Source: an uncultured Collinsella sp.
Lineage (GTDB): Bacteria; Actinomycetota; Coriobacteriia; Coriobacteriales; Coriobacteriaceae
DNA length: 55,599 nucleotides
Assembly (NCBI GenBank): GCA_949287065.1
Contig: CASEEV010000023.1
Coordinates: 1 to 55,599, forward strand
Reading direction: 5' to 3'
Positions 26,116 to 33,862 of this stretch are shown piece after piece. Under the pieces are notes generated by a model. It saw only the letters and a list, made by a program, of their open reading frames with translations, had not been told where the DNA came from and ran no database searches. Each line of letters opens with the position of its first letter. Position 1 is the first letter of the stretch. Position numbers and translations under genes: made by a program.

Positions 26116-26197
26116 ACTCGGGAACTTTACTCGGGAACTAGGGAACTTTACTCGGAAACTCAGGAAATCCACTGTGGAACTCAGGAACTCAGGAACA
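26116..26197. repeat. Degenerate GGAACT array in a gene-poor stretch
   Basis: Eight or so copies of GGAACT or close variants occur in about 80 bp, in units such as ACTCGGGAACTTT and GGAACTCA spaced 7-14 bp apart. The surrounding 25996-26515 has no credible intact gene, and its base composition and frames look decayed. Confidence 0.6.
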
Positions 26198-26274
26198 CTT
26201 CGCAGTACCTGTTTCTCGCAATCCACGACACAGCGGGCGAAACCTCTTTTGCAGCAGTTAATCTGGTTCTTTGA

Positions 26275-26377
26275 TTTGAATCTGGTGACCAACGACGAAG
26301 CGCTCCTGCGCTACTGCCCCGTGGCAGCGCTGAGCGCGCCAGACATGTGCAAAGTGCTCGAGATACGGCAGGAGTAA
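26275..26377 (+). pseudogene. Possible 3' remnant of a PIN-domain-like gene
   Basis: The frame ending in TAA at 26375 reads DLNLVTNDEALLRYCPVAAL and continues for 15 residues. This resembles the C-terminal end of PIN-domain toxins (hydrophobic strand, T-N-D, then a short helix). No N-terminal part is found upstream; the preceding sequence is the GGAACT array. It could equally be chance; confidence is low. Confidence 0.22.
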
Positions 26378-26449
26378 GGCGCGGGCATCCTAGGAACTTC
26401 CGGAGGGGACAACGGTTCAAAGACGGAGATTCTGGCGCCCCTTTGCCTC

Positions 26450-26477
26450 TTGCATTGCGCGTGGAGCGGACTATACT
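26450..26477 (+). promoter_or_regulatory. Candidate promoter of the LHSYH membrane protein gene
   Basis: TTGCAT (26450-26455), a 16-bp spacer and TATACT (26472-26477) lie about 40 bp upstream of the ATG at 26516. Confidence 0.5.
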
Positions 26478-26515
26478 TGCTGCCATCTTTTACGTGCGGG
26501 GAAAGGCGGCGCGTT

Positions 26516-27199
26516 ATGGAGCTTGCGATCTGCGTCGTAGCGGGGCTTCTCATCGCGGCGATGGGCGTTTGCCAGGTGGTCAGCGGAAGCCCGCGGCTTT
26601 TGCACAGCTACCATTACGCTACGACTCCGCCGGCAGAGCTCCCGGCTCTGGCGCGCGAGACGGGCGCCGGCCTCATCGGATGCGGTATCGGCGTTGCGCT
26701 TCTCGCGCTCTCGTCCTGGTCCGTGTGGTGCGCTGCGGTGGGTACCGTCCTTATGGTGGGCTCCGTAGGAGCGACGCTTTTCTCGATCGTGCGCCATAAC
26801 GGCGGGCTCATCACGGGGGCCGACGTCGGGTTCCTGGCAACCAAGCCGCCCGCGGCACGCATGGCGATCTGCGCAGTTGCTGGCGCGGCGCTTTCGCTCT
26901 TCGGCTTTGTTCCCGGCATCTACATGATCACAACGGGCGACGTGAGCTCGCTGCACAGTTACCACACCCAGGGCATCGCGGCGGCCGATCTGCCGAGCTT
27001 CGCTCTCTGCGAGGGCCTTTGCCTCATGGGGCTGGGCGTTGCGATCTTTGTTTCGGTACTGGCCGCTGCGGGCATGGTCGGCCGCCCCTTCAAGCGGTGG
27101 GCGGTCGTGCTGGCAATTGTGGGCCTGGTTCTCTTTTGCGCGAGCCTGATTGGCCTCTTGCTCTTTATCCCGTACTTTGGCGGATCGCTCACCCCGTAA
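26516..27199 (+). CDS. Membrane protein with two DUF3784-like repeats
   Basis: A 227-aa protein made of two similar halves, each about 110 residues. Each half has a hydrophobic helix, a short loop with LHSYHY (residues about 30) or LHSYHT (about 144), an Ala-Leu-Pro stretch (AELPALARETGAG or ADLPSFALCEGLC), and two further hydrophobic helices. The layout resembles DUF3784 proteins of Firmicutes and Actinobacteria, here duplicated and fused. About six membrane helices are expected. The function is unknown. A GAAAGG motif lies upstream of the ATG. Confidence 0.7.
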   Translation: MELAICVVAGLLIAAMGVCQVVSGSPRLLHSYHYATTPPAELPALARETGAGLIGCGIGVALLALSSWSVWCAAVGTVLMVGSVGATLFSIVRHNGGLITGADVGFLATKPPAARMAICAVAGAALSLFGFVPGIYMITTGDVSSLHSYHTQGIAAADLPSFALCEGLCLMGLGVAIFVSVLAAAGMVGRPFKRWAVVLAIVGLVLFCASLIGLLLFIPYFGGSLTP

Positions 27200-27230
27200 C
27201 GGTTAGCACGGTTGCCGGCGCCTGCCCTTG

Positions 27231-28409
27231 CTAGATCACCGGCCCTAGGCAGTGGATGTCGATTGAGCTCGTGTAGTCAATCGCTTCGTTTTTGGTGAGC
27301 TCGCCCGAGAGAACGCGCAGGATCTGCACGAAGGTCTCGTCGGCAACCTCGTCTATGCTCGCGGTGCCCTCGATGATGCGTCCGGCGTCCACGTCCATGT
27401 CGCCGGTCATGCGGCGATACGTGTGCGGGTTGCCGCAGATCTTGATGACGGGCATGCTCGGGAAGCCCTGCGGGGCGCCGCGCCCGGTGGAGAAGCACAT
27501 GAACTGCGCGCCCGTGGCTGCCATGCCCGTGAGGATCTCGGGCTCGCGCCCCGGGGTGTCTTTGATCCAGAGGCCCTTCTTGCCGAACGCGGTTTCGGGG
27601 TAGTCGAGCACGCCCTGGATCGGCCGCGTGCCGCTCTTGACGATGGCGCCCAGGCTCTTCTCTTCGATGCTCGAAAGTCCGCCCGCGATGTTACCCGGCG
27701 TGGGCTGTCCGCGCCGCATGTCGCATCCCACGCTCTTGGCGCGCGTTTCCATGGCGTCCACGATCTCGTAGATGCGCCGCGCGACCTCGGGGCTCACGGC
27801 GCGCCGGGCGAGAAGATCCTCGCCGCCGATGAACTCGGTGGTCTCGCCAAAGACCACCGTCGCGCCAAGGTCGACCAGCCGGTCGGCAACACGGCCGATC
27901 ACGCAGTTGGACGCCATGCCGCTCGTGGTGTCCGACGCGCCGCACTTGATGGACATGATGACGTTCTCGATGCTCGTCTCAACGCGCTGCTGGCCAGAGA
28001 TGGCGAGTACGAGCTCGCGCGCCTCCTCGATGCCGCGTGCGATGGCGGGAGCGGTGCCGCCGAGCTCTTGGATCGCGATCTTGCGGACCGGCTTGCCCGT
28101 TTGCGCGAGCTCCTCGTACATGCGCTCGTGGTCGGTGCCCTCGCAGCCCAAGGTGACGATAAGCACGGCGCCCACGTTGGGGCTCTTGCCGAGGGAGATC
28201 AGCGTGTCGGTCACGCGCTCGAGGTCAGGCGGCAGCTGGCAGCAGCCCTGGTGGTGCAGGTAACAGACGGTGCCTGCCACCTGGCGGCATATGGCCTGCG
28301 CCACGTCGCCCGCGCAGGTAACGCTGGGGATAATTCCCACGTGGTTGCGCGCGCCAAACGTGCCGTCGGGGCGCGGGTAGCCAAAGAAGGTCGGGGTTTT
28401 GGTTGCCAT
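27231..28409 (-). CDS. UxaA-family dehydratase, large (C-terminal) domain
   Basis: A 392-aa protein homologous to the catalytic part of altronate/galactarate dehydratases (UxaA/GarD family), enzymes that remove water from sugar acids or 2-hydroxyacids in an iron-dependent way. Recognisable segments are FFGYPRPDGTFGARNHVGII, LHHQGCCQLPPDLERV, VTLGCEGTD, IKCGASDTTSGMASN and FMCFSTGRGAPQG. The N-terminal SAF domain is a separate gene directly upstream, 2 bp away. AAGGAG precedes the ATG. It follows larA and the SAF gene on the minus strand; the substrate is probably a 2-hydroxyacid supplied by the racemase-like LarA. Confidence 0.88.
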   Translation of the reverse strand: MATKTPTFFGYPRPDGTFGARNHVGIIPSVTCAGDVAQAICRQVAGTVCYLHHQGCCQLPPDLERVTDTLISLGKSPNVGAVLIVTLGCEGTDHERMYEELAQTGKPVRKIAIQELGGTAPAIARGIEEARELVLAISGQQRVETSIENVIMSIKCGASDTTSGMASNCVIGRVADRLVDLGATVVFGETTEFIGGEDLLARRAVSPEVARRIYEIVDAMETRAKSVGCDMRRGQPTPGNIAGGLSSIEEKSLGAIVKSGTRPIQGVLDYPETAFGKKGLWIKDTPGREPEILTGMAATGAQFMCFSTGRGAPQGFPSMPVIKICGNPHTYRRMTGDMDVDAGRIIEGTASIDEVADETFVQILRVLSGELTKNEAIDYTSSIDIHCLGPVI

Positions 28410-28411
28410 GG

Positions 28412-28732
28412 CTACTCCTTCTGCTCGAGGTCGCCCCGGCCGCGCATGCTGTCGAGGTTGTGAACATGCACATAGTCGCCGCAGGTAATCGCGTGCGAAG
28501 CAACGCCGATGCGCTCGCCGTACTTCACAATGTCCGTGCCTGCCGGCATGTCGAGAAGCGCGATCTTGTGTCCGTACGGAATTTCGCCGCGGGCTGTGAT
28601 AAGCGGGCCCGAGCCGGTACGGTCGCGCACCTGAACGAGCGTGTCTGCGACGATGCCGTCGGCGAAGATGGTCGCCACGTTGTCGTTGTCGGCTACTTTG
28701 AGGGCAAGGGGGTGCTGATCTGCCTGGGCCAT
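28412..28732 (-). CDS. UxaA-family dehydratase, small SAF-domain subunit
   Basis: A 106-aa protein equal to the N-terminal SAF domain of altronate dehydratase: DNVATIFADG, VRDRTGSGPLITARGEIPYG HKIAL and GVASHAITCGDYVHVHNLDS. In E. coli the SAF and large domains are fused; here they are two subunits encoded 2 bp apart. It probably forms the cap of the active site with the large subunit. Confidence 0.88.
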   Translation of the reverse strand: MAQADQHPLALKVADNDNVATIFADGIVADTLVQVRDRTGSGPLITARGEIPYGHKIALLDMPAGTDIVKYGERIGVASHAITCGDYVHVHNLDSMRGRGDLEQKE

Positions 28733-28746
28733 GTGCGTGTCGCCTC

Positions 28747-30030
28747 CTAGAGGTTGGGGACCACGTTGACGCCATCGGGGATGACGATGACGCGCGCGTC
28801 GGGCCCCTTGAGCTCCCGGGCTTGGGCGAGGGCGTCGTCGAGCGAGCGGGCGGGGACCATGTTGCAGCGGCGGACGAGGTCTGCCTCGAGGTGGTCCGTA
28901 ACCAAGATGAGCTTATGGTCATGCAGGATGCGCGCGTAGATCTGGGCGCACCACTGCTCGGGGATTGTCTTGCCGGCGGGAATGGCCGAGAGGTGGGCGT
29001 CGATCTCCTCGGGTGACCCCATCTGCATGAGCTTCTCAAAATGCTCGGCGCCCATGCCGTCTTCGCAGCTGCAGCACAGGATGATGATGCCGTTGCCGCC
29101 GGCGTACGCCGCGGCGGTCGAGGCTGCCTTGGGGCTCTGGTAGAGGTTCTGGTCGAGCGGGTAGCCGCCGTTGCCGGTGATGACGATGTCGCCAACCGTG
29201 ATGTCGCGCCCGGCGAGGTCGCCCACAAAGCGCGCGCCTTGCTCGTGGGCGCGCTCGACGTCGCCCGCCCAGGCACCGATGATCTGCTTTTCGCCGTTCA
29301 TGGCCACGTTGAGGATAAAGGCCACGTACACGCGCCTTGCTGCCTCGACCATGTCGAGGTGGAGGGGGTTGCCCTCAAGCACGCCCGAGGCCGCGTGCTT
29401 GTCGGCGATAGCGCGGTAAGAGTGGTTCTCCTTGACGGTGCGCTCCGAGCACACGCCGGGCAGGATGCTTTTGCGCCCGCCCGAGAAACCCGCGAAGAAG
29501 TGCGGCTCGATGAAGCCTTCGGTAACGAGCAGGTCGCAGGTGGTGACCAGGCGGTTTACAAAGAAGCACGCGCCCGAGGGCAGCGTTCCCAAGTCGACGC
29601 ATGCAGACGGGTCAAAGGCGTCGTGCATGACGATGCGCTCGTGGTCGACGATGCTGTTGCCAAAGCGGGCACGCTGCTCCTCTTCGGTCATGGCGCGATG
29701 CAGGCCCGTTGCGACGAGGATCGTGATGTCGGCGCTGGGGTTGCCGCGGCGGATCTCTTCGAGCAGCAGCGGCATGGTGGTGCCGCTTGGCATGGCGCGC
29801 GTGTGGTCGCTCGTCACGATGACCACCGTGCGGGCGCTCTTGGCAAGCTCGGCGAGCCGCGGGGTTCCCACAGGGTTCTCGAGCGCACGGCGCACGAGCG
29901 TCTCTCCGGTGTCGGCGGGCGGGAAGGCGGCGATCTCGCCTTCTACGACCTGCGTGCACGGGTCAACGGTAAGCTCAAGCGAGCTACGGCCGTAGGGTAT
30001 GCGGACGGTGCGGTTTGCGTCGGCGTTCAT
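28747..30030 (-). CDS. larA: Nickel-dependent lactate racemase homologue (LarA family)
   Basis: A 427-aa protein of the LarA (DUF2088) family, whose characterised members racemise or epimerise 2-hydroxyacids using a nickel pincer nucleotide bound to a lysine. All key residues are present with the spacing of Lactobacillus LarA: Asp75 and Arg78 in TSDHTRAMPS, His111 in ATGLHRAM, His177 and Lys187 in EPHFFAGFSGGRKSILPG, and His203 in KENHSYR. The chosen ATG follows GGGGAGCACC. It is the first gene of a minus-strand run with a split UxaA dehydratase, so the substrate may be a sugar acid or other 2-hydroxyacid rather than lactate. Cofactor genes larB, larC and larE are not in this window. Confidence 0.9.
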   Translation of the reverse strand: MNADANRTVRIPYGRSSLELTVDPCTQVVEGEIAAFPPADTGETLVRRALENPVGTPRLAELAKSARTVVIVTSDHTRAMPSGTTMPLLLEEIRRGNPSADITILVATGLHRAMTEEEQRARFGNSIVDHERIVMHDAFDPSACVDLGTLPSGACFFVNRLVTTCDLLVTEGFIEPHFFAGFSGGRKSILPGVCSERTVKENHSYRAIADKHAASGVLEGNPLHLDMVEAARRVYVAFILNVAMNGEKQIIGAWAGDVERAHEQGARFVGDLAGRDITVGDIVITGNGGYPLDQNLYQSPKAASTAAAYAGGNGIIILCCSCEDGMGAEHFEKLMQMGSPEEIDAHLSAIPAGKTIPEQWCAQIYARILHDHKLILVTDHLEADLVRRCNMVPARSLDDALAQARELKGPDARVIVIPDGVNVVPNL

Positions 30031-30221
30031 GGTGCTCCCCATCGTGGGCGGTGGCGCCTGCGGGGCAGAATCCCGCGGCGGTAGCGCGGTTCGCGTTGCA
30101 TCTCTCATCTTACCAAGAGGTGCTGATGCGCTCTGTAGTCCTTGGACCAGCATTGGCGAGGGCTCGGCAGGCGTGAGGAGCGCCGGGCGCGCATGAAGAA
30201 AGTGCCCGGGGGATTACTTAT

Positions 30222-30250
30222 CTGATACGATGGTTCCCACAAGCAATCAA
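30222..30250 (-). promoter_or_regulatory. Candidate promoter for the larA operon
   Basis: On the minus strand TTGATT (30250-30245), a 17-bp spacer and TATCAG (30227-30222) form a plausible promoter, giving a leader of about 185 nt before larA. The rest of 30031-30378 shows nothing else clear. Confidence 0.4.
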
Positions 30251-30378
30251 TAAAGCAATAGGTCGACGTTTGCCATGTTCTGGCGATGCCGTGCGAAGGG
30301 GTCTGGATCAAACCCGTGCGGTTTGCGAGTCCCTGCGCAGCGTATCGGTATCGCCTGTTCAATTGGGGGTGTATACGC

Positions 30379-31437
30379 ATGGAAATGATGCTCTCACATG
30401 TTTCGGCGCTTCAGTTTTTGAGGACGCCGCCTGTTGTTCATCAGATGTACGGAAGCTATCCCGATATATCGAGTAGGGCAAGCAAGTTTGCCCTGCAGAA
30501 ATTACACGATCCGTACGGCGCCGTTGCTCTGCCGCTTCACGTGCTCACGTGTGATCAGGGTGGGACCTATCGAGGGAAGGCCTGTGTTGTGCATCGCTGG
30601 AGGGGAAGGCTGTCTCCTGGCGCGGTGTTGGAAACCGAGTGGGGCGTGAGCGTCGCTTCGCCGCTGTTTTCTGTTCAGTGCTTGTCGTCGGCTCTTTCCG
30701 TGGCGCAGACGACCATGCTGCTCTATGAAATGACCGGGACGTTTGCAGTGTATCGTCCCACGGCTGAGATTCGGTTGCGCCTGCAGCGGCTTATCGATGA
30801 CGGGGCGCTTCCGATCGTCGGTGGGTGGAGACCCATGCTTGGTAAGGATGGTCGGCTTGGAGACCTTTGGGCGCGTCCTCCTTTGGCGGATCTTGAAGAG
30901 GTTCGTCGGTATGCCAAAGAGATTGGTGGGATGCGCGGGGCGAAGCAGTTCGCGTCTGCCGCGCGCGACGTGCACGGCATCGCTGCGTCACCTTTTGAGG
31001 TGCAGACGGCTATGCTGCTAGGGTTGCCAAAAAGCAGGGGCGGTTATGGCCTGGGGCCTTTTGAGCACAATAAACGCATCGCTCTTTGGGGGAGAGCTCG
31101 AGCGTTTACGCACAGGGAGGTGTGCTTTGGTGACTTGTACGCGGAGGGAGCCGAGGGTTACCAGCCCGTACTGATTGAGTGCCAGGGAAACGCGTATCAC
31201 GGCGACTTCGATGCACACGACGACGACAATCGTGCCATGGCGCTGCAGAGCATGGGCATCACCGTTGTGCGCTTGCGACAGGACCAGATTGCAGAACCTG
31301 CTCGTCTGCGGAACACCGCAGGCTATATCGGTGAGCTGATGGGAAAAACGGTCACCAAGCATACTCAGCGACAGCATAAGAAGCTGGCATGCCTGCAAGC
31401 GGACGTGTTGTCCGATTGGTGGCGCATTGGTACATAG
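30379..31437 (+). CDS. AbiEi-like protein fused to a DUF559-type nuclease-like domain (second copy)
   Basis: A 352-aa protein. The ATG at 30379 follows GGGGGT; earlier in-frame starts lack a ribosome site. The N-terminal half resembles AbiEi-like proteins (LSHVSALQFLR, PLHVLTCDQ, VLETEWGVSVASPLFSVQCL). Residues about 205-300 look like a DUF559/PD-(D/E)xK nuclease: Glu207 in SPFEVQ, Asp252 in FGDLY, and LIECQGNAYH with Glu267 and Gln269, followed by DDDNRAMALQSMGITVVRLR. The order of blocks matches the protein at 1563-2537, although similarity is weak. Base use is less GC-rich than its neighbours. No toxin partner is adjacent. Its role is unknown. Confidence 0.68.
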   Translation: MEMMLSHVSALQFLRTPPVVHQMYGSYPDISSRASKFALQKLHDPYGAVALPLHVLTCDQGGTYRGKACVVHRWRGRLSPGAVLETEWGVSVASPLFSVQCLSSALSVAQTTMLLYEMTGTFAVYRPTAEIRLRLQRLIDDGALPIVGGWRPMLGKDGRLGDLWARPPLADLEEVRRYAKEIGGMRGAKQFASAARDVHGIAASPFEVQTAMLLGLPKSRGGYGLGPFEHNKRIALWGRARAFTHREVCFGDLYAEGAEGYQPVLIECQGNAYHGDFDAHDDDNRAMALQSMGITVVRLRQDQIAEPARLRNTAGYIGELMGKTVTKHTQRQHKKLACLQADVLSDWWRIGT

Positions 31438-31531
31438 ACGCAATGGGGCCCATCTGGCGCTCGGGTGCAAGGATGGGCCCTGCATCGGCTGAATCCAGGT
31501 GTTTTGATGCGTGCGACGCTTCGCAGAAAAA

Positions 31532-31672
31532 GGTTTTGACGGATATTCGAGTACTTTTTGGCATCTGCCGAGTACAACGGCGTGTAGCGTTGATAAACAT
31601 GCAGGTCAGAGAGGTGTCAATTTGTTTCATACTCGACCATTCGGGAAAAGTATTCGAATAACCGAAAAAACC
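31532..31672. repeat. Imperfect inverted repeat of about 30 bp arms
   Basis: The arm at 31532-31562 (containing ATTCGAGTACTTTT) is matched in inverted orientation at 31643-31672 (containing AAAAGTATTCGAAT), about 80% symmetric with an 80-bp interior. CGAGTAC also recurs at 31569 and, inverted as ATACTCG, near 31630. It lies about 95 bp after the second AbiEi-like gene and has no coding signal. It may be a small miniature element or paired operator sites. The rest of 31438-31835 shows nothing clear. Confidence 0.6.
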
Positions 31673-31835
31673 TGAGACGAACCGTCTCTTCGCACTGTTT
31701 TGCAGCGAGAGCAGCAGCTTGACGGCGCAGGCTCAGGGCCTTTTCGAGCCGATGCGGTGGCGCGTCGGGCTGGTTCGTGCCAGAATGCTTGCGTGGTCTG
31801 GCGGCGCAAGTGCGCTGCACGGAAAGGACGTGGCT

Positions 31836-32354
31836 ATGGCAAAGATCGCTCCCGAGAAGGTGCTTCCCGGCAAAACGGCAGCGTGGTTCCTGGTGGCGTG
31901 CGCCCTGTCGGTTGCGTGCATCGTCGTGGCTGTTGCGGTTCAGCTGGTTACGCACGAAGCCTTGCATGCGCCCCTTCTGATCATTCCCGCTTTTATTGCT
32001 CTCGTGTGCCTGCCGTCGGTCTTTCGCAACCGGGTCGAGCTGTACTCGGATCACTTGGATGTGGTGTACGGCTTCTCGCGCATTTCTATTCCGTACGGCC
32101 AGGTGGTCGGCGTCCGGCGCGTGCAGGGCCGCATGAAGGTCGTCGCCTCTCCGGCCAACTCCTTTGATCGCGTGCTGGTTGAGGCGCCCATGGCAGGAGA
32201 CGCAATGATCTCGGTGCAGGACCCCGATACGCTCATCGACGAGCTCAAAGGCCGCTGCGCACTCATGGGCAAACACGGTTCGTTCACCATGCGCACGGTG
32301 CCGCCCCGTGAGCGCTGGAGCGCCGCCGGCGCTTCTACAGATCCTCAGCAGTGA
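31836..32354 (+). CDS. Membrane-anchored PH-domain protein
   Basis: A 172-aa protein with two hydrophobic helices (about residues 15-35 and 42-60) followed by a bacterial PH-like domain (about 65-140: VELYSDHLDVVYGFSRISIP, SFDRVLVEA, ISVQDPDTLIDELKGR). Domains of this type occur in small membrane proteins of unknown role. GGAAAGGACG precedes the ATG. Its last 20 bases overlap tail to tail with the JetD-like gene on the other strand. Confidence 0.72.
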   Translation: MAKIAPEKVLPGKTAAWFLVACALSVACIVVAVAVQLVTHEALHAPLLIIPAFIALVCLPSVFRNRVELYSDHLDVVYGFSRISIPYGQVVGVRRVQGRMKVVASPANSFDRVLVEAPMAGDAMISVQDPDTLIDELKGRCALMGKHGSFTMRTVPPRERWSAAGASTDPQQ

Positions 32355-33618
32355 GGATCTCCTGCGGAATGAGGTGCGCGCCCTCAAGCACGGCGGCGAG
32401 GTAAGCGGCCTCGCGCTTCTTGAGCACGGGTTCCAGCAGGTCAAAGCCGCTGATGGCAACGCCGCTCTGCTCGGTTTCCTCGTTGGCGAGCGGATCGGGG
32501 AAGCGTCCCATGGCGCGCTTGAGCATCGCGCGGTACGCCGCAGCAAACGGCTCGACAGCCACGCGTTCGTTGGCAATGGTCGCAACGCGGCTGAGGATCT
32601 CAAGCCCCGCGCGGTCCAGATCGCCCCAGTACAGCACGCGCACGTCTTCAGCCTCAAGCGTGGCGATAAGATCGAGCAGCTTGTGCGGGTCGCTCACCAA
32701 ATGCCCGTTGCCAAACACCACGCCGTGCACGCGCTCGCCAAACAGGCGCTTGCGGCCGTGCAGGTACATGGCATTGCGCATGTTAACCCAGGGGTCAAGG
32801 TTCTCGGAGACTACGAGGCACATATGGCGGTGCTGCTTGGGAATGTGGCTCAGCAGCTCGAACTTGGCGGCCGGTCGAGCGCGCACGATGTCCGAGAGTC
32901 CCATCAACCGCAGAAGGCGGCGGCCGTCGGCCTCGATGGCCAGGAACTTCTCGTCGGCAAACACGCGGTACGAAAGCTCGCGCAGGCTCAGCGTGCCGTC
33001 GCCGAGCGTGGGGGAGCCCTCGAGCGCGTGGCTGAGCGAGCGCAGCTCGCGTTCGTAGCGCGTGTAGGCCTCGGGGGTGCTGAGCAGCCAGCCGTTGATC
33101 CACAGGCGCGGGTCGAGGTCGATGATCTGGCGGCGAACGTCGTTGAGCTCGGGAGTCTGTTTGCGCACGCAGCTCAGGCGCGCAAGGCCGCGGGCAGGCT
33201 GCTTGGCAATCTGTTTGCGCGCCGGCTTGGCCGCGCCGCTGGAAGGCTCGCCTTGGGTGGCGCTTGCCGCAGGGGCCCCGCCGCGTTTGGACGGCGTTGC
33301 CGCAGGGGCGCCGGCAGGATCCTGCTCCGGGACGGGGGAGTTCGGCACTTCGCCGCTTGCCGTGCTGAGTGAGAAAAGCCCCTCGCCAACCGCGATAAGC
33401 GCGCGGGCGTCTACGAGATTTTGCAGGGGAACCGCCTGCGCATCGTAGCGGGTGAGGACGGCGCGCACGTCGTCGGCGCTCAGCTGCTCTTTGCGCATGC
33501 GCACAAGTCCGCTGGCAATGCCGCCCGCGCTGCTGCGCTGCGGTGTGGGAAGCCCCTTTGCCAGAAGCTTGGTGAGCGCGGTTACCGCTGCTTGCTCCTG
33601 TTCGGTGAGTTTGGCCAT
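32335..33618 (-). CDS. JetD/DUF2220-like Toprim protein, without JetABC partners
   Basis: A 427-aa protein. Residues about 1-85 are helical, residues 90-145 form a Pro/Ala-rich linker, and the rest resembles the DUF3322/DUF2220 pair of JetD, the Toprim nuclease of the Wadjet anti-plasmid system. Landmarks are LRELSYRVFADEKFL, VVSENLDPW (Toprim Glu272) and VLYWGDLDRAGLEIL (Asp333-x-Asp335). The start is the ATG at 33618; longer open frame upstream lacks a ribosome site. Wadjet needs the condensin-like JetABC, which are absent on both sides, so this is a solitary relative with an unknown role, perhaps cleavage of DNA or RNA. Confidence 0.75.
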   Translation of the reverse strand: MAKLTEQEQAAVTALTKLLAKGLPTPQRSSAGGIASGLVRMRKEQLSADDVRAVLTRYDAQAVPLQNLVDARALIAVGEGLFSLSTASGEVPNSPVPEQDPAGAPAATPSKRGGAPAASATQGEPSSGAAKPARKQIAKQPARGLARLSCVRKQTPELNDVRRQIIDLDPRLWINGWLLSTPEAYTRYERELRSLSHALEGSPTLGDGTLSLRELSYRVFADEKFLAIEADGRRLLRLMGLSDIVRARPAAKFELLSHIPKQHRHMCLVVSENLDPWVNMRNAMYLHGRKRLFGERVHGVVFGNGHLVSDPHKLLDLIATLEAEDVRVLYWGDLDRAGLEILSRVATIANERVAVEPFAAAYRAMLKRAMGRFPDPLANEETEQSGVAISGFDLLEPVLKKREAAYLAAVLEGAHLIPQEILTAEDL

Positions 33619-33698
33619 GCCTTGCCTTTCTGAAATTGCCTGTCGTGAAAGCATACCGCTTGCGCGCGCGTTGCGCTGCGCGCGGGCGAGGGGTCCGG

Positions 33699-33710
33699 CA
33701 AGATTACGCA
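33699..33710 (+). repeat. Isolated CAAGATTACGCA word
   Basis: An exact 12-base copy of the word repeated in the cluster at 13811-13964, here in the gap between the JetD-like gene and the MBL-fold gene. Confidence 0.6.
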
Positions 33711-33862
33711 TCGCGTTCTGTTTGCCCCCGCCGAGGCGCATGCATGTGGCGAGAAGTGCGCTATCGTTGGATGAGATCCGCCAGCCCGATCCCCTTGGTG
33801 CAAACGTATGCAGAAGGCGGCGGGCGAGGCGATGTATCCGTTGGAAAGGGAAGGGTCCCGCT

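Noticed and set aside
25605-26141. A 178-aa ORF across tRNA-fMet
   Set aside because: It reads through the tRNA and its terminator and has no ribosome site or family similarity.
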